Of a stretch of DNA of 64,000 nucleotides, positions 32,814 to 45,500 are shown piece by piece (position 1 is the first letter of the stretch; each line of letters starts with the position of its first letter). The DNA is from Paenibacillus tianmuensis (lineage in GTDB: Bacteria > Bacillota > Bacilli > Paenibacillales > NBRC-103111). Location: assembly GCF_900100345.1 (NCBI RefSeq), contig NZ_FMTT01000002.1, forward strand, positions 1 to 64,000, written 5' to 3'. The notes beneath the pieces were generated by a model. It did not search any database and was not told where the DNA came from. It was given only the letters and a program-made list of their open reading frames with translations. A program made the translations under genes and the position numbers.

Positions 32814-32963
32814 ATGCCATCCGCAAGAAACCTTTCCAATGCCCGACGCTGGCGCAATTGGCACGCCACGCTCGGCGTTTAGCGCGATCATATTTTATAT
32901 TTTTCGCGCGCCAAACGCAGCCGTTCCAAAAATTGCACGATGCAAAAGGAGATTTATCATAAA

Positions 32964-33401
32964 ATGAATATAACCCTAACAGATGTGGATAAGAACAATT
33001 ATGAAGAGGTTTGTGACTTAAGCGTAGCTGAGGACCAATACGATTATGTATCAGAAAATATGTGGTCGCTCGTGGAGTCAAAATTCAATCCATCCTATCA
33101 AACACGCGCAATTTGTCTAGACGGCAAGCCTGTTGGATTTTTTATGTGGGTTCCGAAGACAAAAGGGAAAATATCGATTTGGCGTTTTATGGTGGATGAG
33201 AACTATCAGAACAAAGGTATTGGGCGCAAAGCTTTACTGCTGGCCCTTGATGAAATTAGACAGACAGATGGATTGGAAGAAATCGAGATCTGCTACAATC
33301 CCAATAATCCTGTAGCGAAAGACTTCTACGCCAGCTTTGGTTTCGTTGACGTCGGTATGGACGAAGACGGAGATGATATGATAGCCATCATTAAAATATA
33401 A
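32964..33401 (+). CDS. GNAT acetyltransferase, spermidine/spermine type
   Basis: A 145-residue GNAT protein resembling the BltD/SpeG-like polyamine acetyltransferases: NITLTDVDKNNYEEVCDLSV, FFMWVPKTKGKISIWRFMVD, the acetyl-CoA loop NYQNKGIGRKALLLAL and the terminal NPVAKDFYASFGFVDVG. It would acetylate polyamines or a similar small amine in the cytosol. AAAAGGAG (32944-32951) favours the ATG at 32964 over the one at 32940. Base composition is more AT-rich than its neighbours. It may be co-transcribed with the aminoglycoside gene 150 bases upstream; no convincing terminator lies between, only a short GCGCG/CGCGC repeat. Confidence 0.85.
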   Translation: MNITLTDVDKNNYEEVCDLSVAEDQYDYVSENMWSLVESKFNPSYQTRAICLDGKPVGFFMWVPKTKGKISIWRFMVDENYQNKGIGRKALLLALDEIRQTDGLEEIEICYNPNNPVAKDFYASFGFVDVGMDEDGDDMIAIIKI

Positions 33402-33436
33402 CAAATCCATTATGTTTTATAATTAAAACTAAAAAG

Positions 33437-33458
33437 AACAAAACCACCCTAACGGGTG
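33437..33458 (-). terminator. Terminator of the NRPS operon
   Basis: On the minus strand, CACCC-GTTA-GGGTG (33458-33445) is followed by GTTTTGTTCTTTTT. It lies about 90 bases beyond the NRPS stop. Confidence 0.6.
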
Positions 33459-33470
33459 ATTTATCGTTCT

Positions 33471-33497
33471 AGCCGACGGTTTACTTGTCCGTCGGCT
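33471..33497 (+). terminator. Terminator after the GNAT gene
   Basis: Nine-base arms AGCCGACGG / CCGTCGGCT around a nine-base loop are followed by CTTTCTTTCT on the plus strand. Confidence 0.65.
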
Positions 33498-33548
33498 CTT
33501 TCTTTCTCTGCTCCACGGAAACGCCGACACGTTTTTCAAATCCGTTTG

Positions 33549-36500
33549 CTACAAAAGCGTCGGATTTAACTGGCGGGTCTCCTGAATCACTTTTTTTACG
33601 ATAGTACGGAGAACCTTGGCGTTTTCCTCGATAAATCCGGCATCAAGCACCACATCGTGACTTCCGACGACTTCATATTCGGCATAGTGGTTCAGCGTAG
33701 CCTGCCGCCATAATAAAGCATCATCCGGAGCAGCGATTCCCGCAGCCGAACCGCCGGCAACCAAAGCGTGAATGTTCGCTTGAACGGCTCCGGTATTGAG
33801 GAGCCCATCCCGGTACAAAGCATAGGCGTACATTTTGTTTTTCACTTTTTCCCGAACGGACGGTTCCGTCAGGTAGGATTTGTACGTGTCGGAAAGCCCA
33901 GCCAGTATTTGCTCGATCTGATCGGACGTTCCCTCTGGCGAGGATTCGATCGTTTCCGTACGTCTTAACGTATCGATCATAATAATATCCGACACTTGGT
34001 ATCCCCGATTCTCCATAGCCTTGGTCACCTCGAATGCCAGACTGCCCCCGATCGAATAACCCAGGAAGATATAAGGCCCTTGCTGTTGAATACTCCGAAT
34101 GGAATCGATATATTGCTCCAGCATGTCCTCATGAGAAGAACGATCCCCGATAAACTCTAAACCGTAGACGACACAATGATTTTCAAGCTGCCTTGCCATT
34201 TCGTAATACCCGATGCCGTATCCCGCCAACGGAGGGAAGCAGAAAACATTGACCGGTCCTTTCTCGTTCAAGCGTACAATGTCGTTCTCCTCGCTGCCAA
34301 ATGCCTTTTCCGCCTCGCGCTTGCCGATTTCATAAGCCATATCTTCGACGGTCGGCATTTTAAACACCGTATGCAGAGGAACTTGAACGTCCAATTCCAC
34401 CGAAACCTTCTGGAGCATTTGCAGAACTTTTAAAGAATGTCCGCCAAGATCGAAAAAGTTATCCTGAACCCCAATGTTCGGAAGGCCGAGCACCTCCTGC
34501 CAAATTTCCGTCAACCGGGCTTCCAGCGACGTGCGCGGAGCTACGTATTCCATTCCCGTCGGGACGCTTCCTTCGGGCGCAGGCAGCGCTTTGCGGTCGA
34601 TCTTTCCATTCGGCGTCAGCGGCATCCGCTCCACCTGCACAAAGTACGACGGGATCATATAGGCCGGTATTTCCCGCGACAGTGCCGCTCTGAGTTCGTT
34701 TACCGTCAGGGATCGGGCTGCCAGGAAATATGCGCATAACTGCTTCGCGCCGCTTTCGTCCTCCCGTGCCAGAACGATCGCCTCTTGTACAGGCTCCACC
34801 TTCAAGAGCTGCGCTTCCACCTCGCCCAGCTCGATCCGGTACCCGCGGATTTTCACCTGATGGTCGATCCGGCCCAAATATTCGATCGTGCCGTCTGGCA
34901 GCCAGCGAGCCAAATCGCCCGTCTTGTACATTCGTCCACCAGTCTCGTACGGATTCGGCACGAACTTCTCTTCCGTCAGCTCCGGCCTCCGATTATAGCC
35001 GCGCGCTACGCCCGCTCCGCTGATGTGCAGCTCGCCTGCTACGCCGATCGGCACAAGCCGCTGCCCCGCGTCGAGTATCCAGATCTTCTGGTTCGGCAGC
35101 GGCCGCCCGATCGGTACCGTGTCCGCCAGTTTCGCCAAGCGCTGCGGCTCCACCTCGTAGATCGTCGAGTCGACCGTGCACTCCGTCGGTCCATACACGT
35201 TCGTGAGCTTCACCTGCTCGCCGAACGTCGACCAGAACGACTTCACGAGCTTCGTCGTCAACGCCTCGCCGCCGATTACATAGTGCTTCGCGCCCGCTGC
35301 GCTGCTGCCGGCTTCAGCCGCCTGCACCAGAATCGCCAGGTACGTCGGCGTCGCATCCGTGATGTCGATATCGTGCTCACGGAAAAACTTTAGCAGCTTT
35401 TCCCCGTCCATCCGCGTCTCTTCCGGCACAATGTGCAGCGTCAACCCCAGCAGCAGCGCCCCGTAGATCGGCTTCACCGACATGTCGAACACGTACGGCG
35501 CCAGCTGCGCCATGTTCCGGTACTCCGGATGCGCCGCATAGATCGGCTCAAACAGGCTCAGCGTAAAATTCACTACGCTCCGCTGCTCGATCATGACTCC
35601 TTTCGGCTGCCCCGTCGTTCCCGATGTGTAGATCAGGTATGCCAGATTGTTCGCCGTGGACACCGGCTCCAGGTTCGCGCCGTGCTCCGCCGGGCCTTCG
35701 TACAGCCCCGCTTCGTCCAGGCACAATACTTCGCCGCGGAAATCCACCGCTTTGGTCTGCTGCCAGCTTTGCGTCAGCAGCAGTTTCGCCCCACTATCCT
35801 CCAGCACGAAGCGAATCCGGTCCTCCGGATGCTGCGGATCGATCGGCACATACGCACCGTCCGCTTTCAGCACCGCCAGCATTCCGACGATCATCTCCAG
35901 TGACCGCTCCACCAGCATCGCCACCGGCTGATCCGCCGCGACCCCACGCGCCCGCAGCACGCGAGCCACGCGGTTCGCCCGCTCGTTCAGCTCGCCGTAG
36001 GTCAGTTGATCATCCTCGAACACCACGGCTATCCGATCACGCGAGCGCTCGACCTGCTCCTCGAAGACCGCATACAGCGTCTTGTTTTGCGGATATCGGT
36101 CATCCGCCGTATCGTTAAACTCCGACTGAAGCTGAGCCGCTTCCTCCGGCGTGATCATCTCCAGCTCCGCCAGCTTCGCCTGCGGGTTGTCCGCAATGGC
36201 TCCAAGCAGTCGGACGAAGTGGCCCGCCATCCGTTCGACCGTTTCTCGCTTGTACAGCGCCCCGGCATACCGGAGGCCAAACTCCAGCTCGTCCCCCGCC
36301 TCGACGGCACTAAGCGTCAAATCGAACTTCACCGCGTCGTGCCCGCTCGGGTAAGGCTTGAACGACAAGCCTTCGATGCCCAGCACGCCTTCCTCCATGT
36401 TTTCCAGTACGAACATTGTGTCAAACAGCACGCTGCGGCTCATGTCCCGCTTCACATTCAGCTTCTCGACCAGCTCCTCGAACGGATAATCCTGGTGCTC

Positions 36501-39500
36501 GTACGCCTTGAGCGCATGCTCCCTGATTTCCTGCAGGTACCCGAGGAACGTCTTCTCGCCGGCCGGATAGCTGCGCAGCGCCAGCGTATTGACGAACATC
36601 CCGATCACCGGCTCCAGGTCTGCATGCGGACGGCCCGCAACCGGCGTGCCCACGATGACGTCTTCCTGCCCCGTATATTTGTGCAGCAGCGTCATGTAAG
36701 CCGCAAGCAGCACCATATATAGCGTGGAGCCGGTTTGCGCCGCAAGCTGCCGGAGCCGTTCGCTTCCGGCTTGGCCAACAGCAAACGTCACCGTGTCGCC
36801 CTCGAAGTTGCGCACCGCCGGTCTCGGGTAATCGGTCGGCAGATCCAGCACCGGGATTTCCCCGTGGAACACGTCCAGCCAGTACGCTTCCTGTCGGTTC
36901 ATTCGTTCGCTCCGGACTTCCGCCTGCTGCCATGCCGCATAATCCTTATACTGAATCCGCAGCGGCGGCAGTTCCGCCCCCTCGTACAACCGGACAAACT
37001 CTTCGATCAAAATGTTCACGGACACACCGTCGGAGATGATATGGTGCATGTCGAGCATCAGCAGATGACGTTCTGCTCCCAACTCGATCAAACCTACGCG
37101 TAGCAGCGGCGGCTGCTGCAAATCGAACGCCCGCACAAAGCTGCGGACGTGCTTTGTCGCGTCCTCTTCTCGCGCCTCGACATACGCTGCCGCAAACGTC
37201 ACTTCCGGGTGCACCCGCTGTACCGGCTCGCCGTTCACCGTTTCAAAGCCGGTCCGCAGCGTTTCATGACGCCGGATCAGCTGCCGGAAAGCTTTCTCCA
37301 GCCGATGCCGGTCCAATAAGCCTTCAACCATCATGACGCCCGGCATATTATAGCTTTGCTCCGCCCCTTCCAACTGATGCAGAATGAACAGCCGCTTCTG
37401 CGCGGAAGATAACGCATAGTACTTCTTTTCCTCGATCTTCGGGATAGATACGTACAGGCGTTCTTCCATACGGGCAATCGCTTGAGCCATCTCTTCAACC
37501 GTCACGCAGCGAAACACGTCACGCAGCGGGAACTCGACATTCATCTCCTTGTGCACCTTGCTAACCAGCGTCGTGGCGCGCAAGGAATGTCCGCCAAGTT
37601 CGAAGAAGTTGTCCTTCACCCCAACCTTTTCCAGTCCGAGCAATTCCTTCCAAATGCGGACCAGCTTCGCTTCCAGCGGGGTTCGTGGCGCCGTATATTC
37701 GGATCCGCCGCTCGCGCTTCCTTCAGGTGCGGGCAACGCCTTGCGGTCGATTTTGCCGTTCGGCGTCAGCGGCATCCGTTCCAACTGCACGAAGTAGGAA
37801 GGGATCATATACTCCGGCAGCTCTTGCGCCAAGGCGGCACGCAATTCGCCCGCCGTCAGTATTTTGTCAGCCACGAAGTACGCGCCCATCCGCTTATGTC
37901 CGCCCTCGTCTTCCAGTGCGATGACGACCGCTTCTTGGACCGCCTCCGCTTTCAGAAGCTGCTTCTCCACCTCGCCGAGCTCGATTCGATAGCCGCGAAT
38001 CTTCACCTGGGCGTCGATCCGGCTGATATATTCGAGATTTCCATCCTCCAGCCATTTCACCAGATCCCCGGTCCGGTACAGCCTGCCGCCCGGCGAGAAC
38101 GGGGAAGGAATGAACTTCTCGTCCGTCAGCTCCGGACGATTCAGATAGCCTCTGGCCAAGCCGTCCCCCGCGATGTACAATTCTCCCGGTATCCCTGCCG
38201 GCAGCAGACGTTGATCGCGATCCAACACATAAACCGACGTATGGCTGACAGGCTTGCCGATAGGCACGGTTCCCGCCTTCTCGTCCAAATGGTCGATTCG
38301 GTAGTACGTGGCATATACAGTGCTTTCCGTCGGTCCGTAGACATGGATCAAACGGCCTGGCCCCAGACGCGCCAACGCTCTCCGCACATGGCCTGCCGAT
38401 ACCTTCTCACCGCCCAACAGCACCGCTTCCAGCGTTGCCAAGCAATCGACGTCGATGTCCACCAGCGTATTGAAAAGCGCCGTCGTCATGAAGCATTTCG
38501 TGATCCGCTGCGCAAGCAGCACACGCGACAGCTCGCGTGCATCCATCACCTCATCGCGGGCGATCAGCACTAGAGCGGCTCCGTTCAGCAGCGCCCCGTA
38601 AATGTCGAACGTCGAACCGTCGAACGAGAAGCTGGATAGCTGCAGCACCCGGTCCTTTGGCGTAAACCGGATATAGTTCGTCTCCTTGACCACGCGGCTG
38701 ATGTTAAAGTGCATCGTCAGATTGCCTTTCGGATTGCCCGTAGAACCGGAAGTATACATAATGCACGCAAGCGTCTCGGAGCCGTGAAGCGGCGGGAGGT
38801 TGTCTTTTCCTGCTTGATAATGCCGCAGATCCGTTAAATCCAGGACAATCCCGGCGAAGTTTACCTTTCTCTGCACTTGCGGATGGGTCAGCAGCAGCTT
38901 CGCGCCCGAATCTTCCAGCATGTAGCGGATACGCTCCTCCGGATATTCCGGATCGATCGGCACATAAGCTCCTCCGGCTTTTAAGATGCCGAAAATCCCG
39001 ACGATCATCTCCAAGGAACGCTCAACCATGAACCCTACGGGCTGATCCGGCCCTACGCCTTCGGTCCGCAGCGTGCGCGCCAATCCGTTTGCCCGTTCGT
39101 TCAGCTCGCCATACGTCAGTTGCTTGTCCCCGAAAATCACCGCCACGGCATCCGGCGTACGTTCCGCCTGCTCCTCGAACAATTGCTGGAGCGTCTTGTT
39201 CTTCGGATAATCGCTCGTCGCAGTCTCTCCAATGCTGCGCATCAGCGCCTTTTCTTCCGGCGTGACCAGCTCAAGCTCGCTCAATTTGATATGCGGGTCG
39301 TTCGCGATTTGATTCAGCATATGAACCAGATGCCTTTGAATCCGTTCGATGCTTGCCGGCTCATAAACGGAAGCATTGTAACGGAAAACAATCCTGAAAG
39401 CTTCGCCGGGCAGGACAATCAGGTTAAAATCATAGCTCGTTTGTTCGAACATCTCAGCGTCCGTAATCTCAAAGTCTGCCGGACTGCCGCTTCCCAATTG

Positions 39501-42500
39501 CAGCATCTGCTGTTCAACGGGATAGTTTTCGAACACCATAATATGCGTGATCAAAGGTTGTTTTTGTCCGGCTTGCGCCTGAATCTCGTAGAGCGGATAC
39601 GTATCATACGCATGCGACGCCAAATACTGCTCCTGCAGCTTTTTGACCGCTTCCGCAAAAGTCGCATGTTCCTCCGTCCGGACACGTACCGGGATCGTAT
39701 TGATAAATAACCCGATCATGCTTTCGATGCCCGGTATTTCCGTCGGTCTTCCCGAAACGACACTTCCGAAAACAACGTCCCTCTGGCCATTGTATTTCTG
39801 AAGCATCAGTCCCCATACCGCTTGCATCAGCGTGCTGACCGTCACTTGATGCTGCTTCGCAGCTTCTTCGATACGCCGGGTCAGTTCCATGCCCAGGTCA
39901 CATTCGAACTGCTCCGAAACATAGCCTTTCTCCTTACCCGTGAGGCTGGCAAACGGCAGCGTTGTGTGCTGCTCATAGTCTTCCAGATACCCGAGCCAAT
40001 ACCGGGAGGCTTCTTCGTCATTTTGCCGGTCGAGCCATTCGATATACCGGCTGTACGGCAGCGTCGGAGCAAGCGAGGGCTGCCGCCGTTCCCGGATGGC
40101 GAAATAATGCTCGAACACTTCCTGCGTAATGAGAGGGAGGCACCAGCCATCCATAATAATATGGTGAAAGCTCCATAGCATCCGATAAGCTTCTTCACCC
40201 GTACGCAGGATCGACACGCGCAGCAGCCCGTCTTGCGTTAAGTCGAAGCCTCTGGCCTTATCCTCTGCGGCATACGCCTCGATATACGCATTCCGCTCCG
40301 CCTCGTCCATCCCGCGCAAATCCTCATAAGCAAAGCTCCTCTTTTTGTTACGGTAGACGATCTGCAGCGGCAGGTCCTTCCAACCGTTGTAAAAGTTTGT
40401 CCGCAAAACGTCATGCCGCTGTACCAGAGCGTCCAAGCTTTTGGCGAAGGCTTCCACATCAAAGGTCCCCCGCAGGTCAAACGCCGCTTGTTCAAAATAC
40501 GCTCCCGAATCCGGCTCCAGGAGGCTGTGAAACAGCATGCCCTTCTGCATTGGCGTCAGCTTGTACACGTTCTCGATGTCGCCAAGGTGTCCCGTCTGTT
40601 CGACTAAAGCATCCAGTTCCTCAATGGCCAGTCCCTTCAGCAGAACGTCGCTGGGCGTCAATTCCGTCCGCTCTTTCGCGACGCAATGCCCAATGATCTC
40701 TTGAAGACTTGCCCGCAGCAGGCCGGAGAACCGTTCCATCGTCTCTCTACGGTACTGCTTGCCGCTGTAACCGATCGTCAGCGTCAAGGCACCTCCGGCA
40801 ATCATCCCGTTAATATCGAGCGCGCAATGCCGTTCCGCGTTTCCGCTCATCGCCGTACCGGTCGAATAAGGCGAAACCTGCAGCCCGTTCGTTGACAAAT
40901 CCTGGTCAAATTGGCCCAAATAGTTAAATCTGATGTCCGGTTTTACCTCCAGGGAGCTGTCCTCTTCCAGCGCAGTCAAATAGCTCAGGATGCCAAAGCC
41001 GATTCCTTTATGCGGAATTTGGCGCAGCTCTTCCTTGACCCGTTTGATCCGGCGCGATACGTCCCGGTCCGCTCCCATGTCCAGGACCACCGGATATTGG
41101 CTTGTAAACCATCCCACAGTACGGGTAATGTCGATGTCCGGAATGATCGGTTCCCGGCCGTGCCCTTCCAGATTGACAAGCACCTGCCCGATGCCGGACC
41201 ATTCGTGAACCGCCATTCCCAACGCAGCCAGCAGCAGATCGTTCGTCTCCGTGTTGTACGCCCGGTGCGCTTGTTTGAGCAATTGCTCCGTTTCCTTCTC
41301 CGTCCACCGGATCGTAATCGTTTCGCTGTCTCGCTCCAATGCCCTCTCTTGCGCGTCATCCTTCGGCAGCGGCTCTGTCTTCGTCTGCCGGAGCTGCCGC
41401 CAGTACGCCCGCTCGCTTTCCATCGCCGGACTGTTCGCATACAGCGACAGCCGCTCTGCCCAGAGCTTGAAGGAGTCCGTTTTGTGCGGTAGTCGGATGG
41501 CTTGTCCGTCGGCCGTCTGCCCGCTCGCCGCTTGTTCATAACCGGCGGTCAGATCTTCGAACAAAATCCGCCATGATACCCCGTCGACCGCCAGATGATG
41601 AATGGCAATCAGCAGATGATCCCCATCGGCGCAGCGGAACAAACCGAGCTTCATCAGCGGTCCTTCGCTCAGGCTGATGCCGCTTTGAATTTCAGACGCT
41701 TTGGCTTCAACGATAGCAGCGCAATCCGCCTCTCCTGTGAAATCGAAGACATCAAGGCTGTAAAGCTCGCCTTCGTCCGCCCTACGGTTCCACGCTTCGA
41801 TACCACGTTCCGTCTGACGGAACACCAAGCGTAGCGCGTCATGATGCTCCGCCATCGCACGGATCGCCAAACGAAGTACGGCTTCGTCGAAGCCCCCCTC
41901 ACGGTGCAGCATCACCGCTTGGTTGAAATGATGGAGATCCGCCGTCTGCCTCTTAAAGAACCAATGCTGGATCGGCGTCAGCTTCGTGGCTCCGCTCACT
42001 TCCCTTTGCTCCGCGATTCGGGAAGCCGCTTGAAGATGCGGGCTGAGTTCCGCAACGATCGGATATTTGAACAAATCTTTCATTTCCAGCTTATAGCCCG
42101 CTTGGAGCAGCCTTGAACTAACCTGGATCGCTTTGATCGAGTCGCCGCCAAGCTCGAAGAAGTTATCGCGAATGCCGATCATCCGGACTCCCAGCACCCC
42201 TTGCCAAACGGAGGCCAGCGCCTGCTCTGCGGGCGTCCTCGGCGCGACATATTCCGCCCCCGTCCGCACGCTTCCTTCCGGAGCCGGCAGCGCCTTGCGG
42301 TCCACCTTGCCGTTCGGTGTCAGCGGCATCCGCTCCAGCTGTACGAAATAGGACGGGATCATGTAGCCCGGCAGCTCCACCGCCAACGCAGCCCGCAATT
42401 CGCCTACGGTTAACGTTCTGCCGGCCACAAAATACGCGCACAGGTCCTTCTGTCCGCCTTCGCCTTCGTGCGCGAGCACGATCGCCTCCTGCACGGAATC

Positions 42501-45500
42501 AGCATTCAAGAGCTTTGCTTCCACCTCGGCAAGCTCGATCCGGTAACCGCGGATTTTGACCTGATGGTCGATCCGCCCCAAATATTCAATGCTGCCGTCG
42601 GGCAGCCAGCGGGCCAAATCCCCGGTACGATACATCCGCTTTCCGGGCTCGAACGGATTGTCCACGAACTTCTCTGCGGTCAAATCGGCACGGTTTAAGT
42701 AGCCCCGCGCCAATCCAACGCCCGCGATACACAGCTCTCCCGGCACGCCGACAGGCAGCAAGTGATGATGAGCATCCACAATGTAGATACGATGATTGAA
42801 GATCGGGTGGCCGATCGAAACAGACCTGTCGTCCATCGTCCCGGCGGAATCTGCCCAGATCGTCGTACAGATGGAATCTTCCGTCGGACCGTACGCATTA
42901 AAGTACTCGACCTTGTCCCTCCACTTTCGGACTAGCTCGGTGGAGGAAGCGGACCCGCCCGTGATCAGCCTCTTCAGTGCCGGCAGACTGTCCGGCTCCA
43001 GGTAAGTGGCGTAAGCCGGGGGCAACACCGCCGTTGTAATCCCGTTGTCGTTCATGAAGCCGACAAATAGCGGATAATCCAAAATTGTAGCCGCCGAAGG
43101 AATGCATAAGGTGGCCCCGTTGAACAACGCCATCAAGGTTTCCCAGCAAGAGGCATCGAACGACAAGCTGGCAAATTGGACGACCTTGTCCCGCTCGTTA
43201 ACGCGCAAAGTTCGCTCGAAGAACGGCTTCAAATTACACAATCCTCGGTGCTCCACCAGCACACCCTTAGGTTTACCCGTCGTCCCCGACGTATAGATGA
43301 CATACGCCAGATCGTGCGGGCCGGCGATCGACTCCAAATTCGAGCTGTCGTCATCGTAGATCTCTTCGTCATCCAGCAGCGCAAGCTTACCAGCAAAGGA
43401 AGCGCACTCCCGCAAACGTTGTTGCGTCAGCAGCAGCTTCGCGCCCGAATCCTTCAGCATATACCGGATTCGTTCTTCCGGGTATTCGGGATCGATCGGC
43501 ACGTAGGCTCCCCCGGCCTTTAATATACCGAAAAGCCCTACGATCGTCTCTATGGAACGTTCGGTCATAAGGCCCACCAACTGCCCGGCCTGCACCCCTT
43601 CGGCTCTTAACATTCGTGCCAGACGGTTCGCCTGCTGGTTCAGCTCGCGATAGGTGAGACGGCTTTCCTCAAATACGACTGCAATCCGCTCCGGAGTGCG
43701 CTCCGCCTGCTCCTCGAACAACTGATGGACGGTCTTCTCCTGCGGATAGTCCGCTTTCGTATCGCCCCAAGCATCCAGAATCCGGCTTTTCTCTTCCGCC
43801 GTAATGATTTCGATGGAAGACAGCTTCGTCTGCGGAGCCCCGATTACGGCATCGATCACCTGCAGCAGATGCTTTGTCAGCTGCTCCACCGTTTCCGGCT
43901 TGTACAGCGTACGGGCGTATTCGAAGAAGCATACGAGCTCTTCTTCGTCTTCCTCCACATTCAGGGTCAGGTCAAACTTGGCCACGTGGGAACGATGCGG
44001 ATACGCTTTAAACTGCAAACCTTCGATCTCTTGTTTCCCTGGCACCGTATTTTGCAAAACGAGCATCGTGTCGAACAAGGCGTTACGACTCAAATCCAGC
44101 TTCACGTCCAGCTTCTCGACCAGCGCTTCAAACGGATAGTCCTGGTTTTCGTACGCTTTTAACGAGGTTTCTTTGACTTCCCGCACATAGTCCCCAAATG
44201 TCTTCTCTCCGGCCGGGTAAGTCCGGATGGCCAGCGTGTTGACAAACATGCCGACCATGCTTTCCAGTTCCGCATGCGGTCGGCCTGCAATCGGGCTGCC
44301 GACAATGATATCTTCTTGTCCGCTGTATTTGGAAAGCAGCGTCGTATAAACAGCCAATAAAACCATATACATCGTAGCCTCGGTCTGCGCCACAATCGTT
44401 CTCAGGCCCTCGCTGCGCCGCTTGCCGATGACAAATTCGAATGTATCTCCGGCGAAGCTTTTTACAGCCGGTCGCCTGTAATCCGTGGGCAGATCGAGAA
44501 CCGAAATCTCCCCGCTAAATACGTCTAACCAATAGGTTTCCTGCTTGCTCATCGTTTCGCTGGACAGTTCCGCCTGCTGCCATGCGGCATAGTCCTTGTA
44601 TTGAATTCGCAACGGCGGCAGTTCTTCCCCTCCATACAACCGGACAAGCTCCTCCGTCAGAATGCCTATGGACACGCCGTCGGAGATGATGTGATGCATA
44701 TCGAACAGCAGCAGATGGCGCTCCTGCTCCAACTGGACCAGCTCCACGCGCAGCAGCGGCGCCTGATCAAGATCAAACGCGCGAACAAACCCACGAAGAC
44801 GTTCTTCCGCTTCTTCTTGGCCCGCTTGGGCATAACCCACCGCAAATGCCACGCTGGAATGCACCCGCTGCACCGGTTCGCCGTCTACGACTTCAAAAGA
44901 AGTGCGCAGCGCTTCATGACGCAGGATCAGCTGCCGGAACGCATCTTCGAACCGCTCCCGGTCCAGCGCACCTTCAACCGTCATCACGCCCGGCATATTG
45001 TAGACGATGTCTCCGCCTTCGAGCTGCCTCAAGACGTACAGTCGTTTCTGGGCGGATGAAACGGGATAATACGCGCTCTCCCCGACGGCCGGAATGGAAG
45101 CGTAAGCGAGCCGCTCCCTGCTTACGAGCAATTGCGCCATTTGTTCGATGGTCGGCGCTTGAAACACATCCCGCAAGGAAAGGCTGCCGTTCATTTCTTT
45201 ATGAATCCGTGCCGTCAAAAGCGTCGCCCGTAAAGAGTGCCCTCCAATATCAAAAAAATGATCCTTCACCCCGATGCGCTGCAGTCCCAACAGTTCTTGC
45301 CAGATTTGTGCGAGCTTCGCTTCCGTCGAAGTGCGCGGGGCAACGTATTCCGTTCCCGTTTGCAGCGTTCCCTCCGGCGCAGGCAGCGCCCGGCGGTCCA
45401 GCTTTCCGTTCGGCGTCAACGGCATCCGTTCCAGTTGGACAAAATAGGACGGAATCATGTAGCCCGGCAGCTCTTGAGACAATGCCCCTCTGAGCTCGCT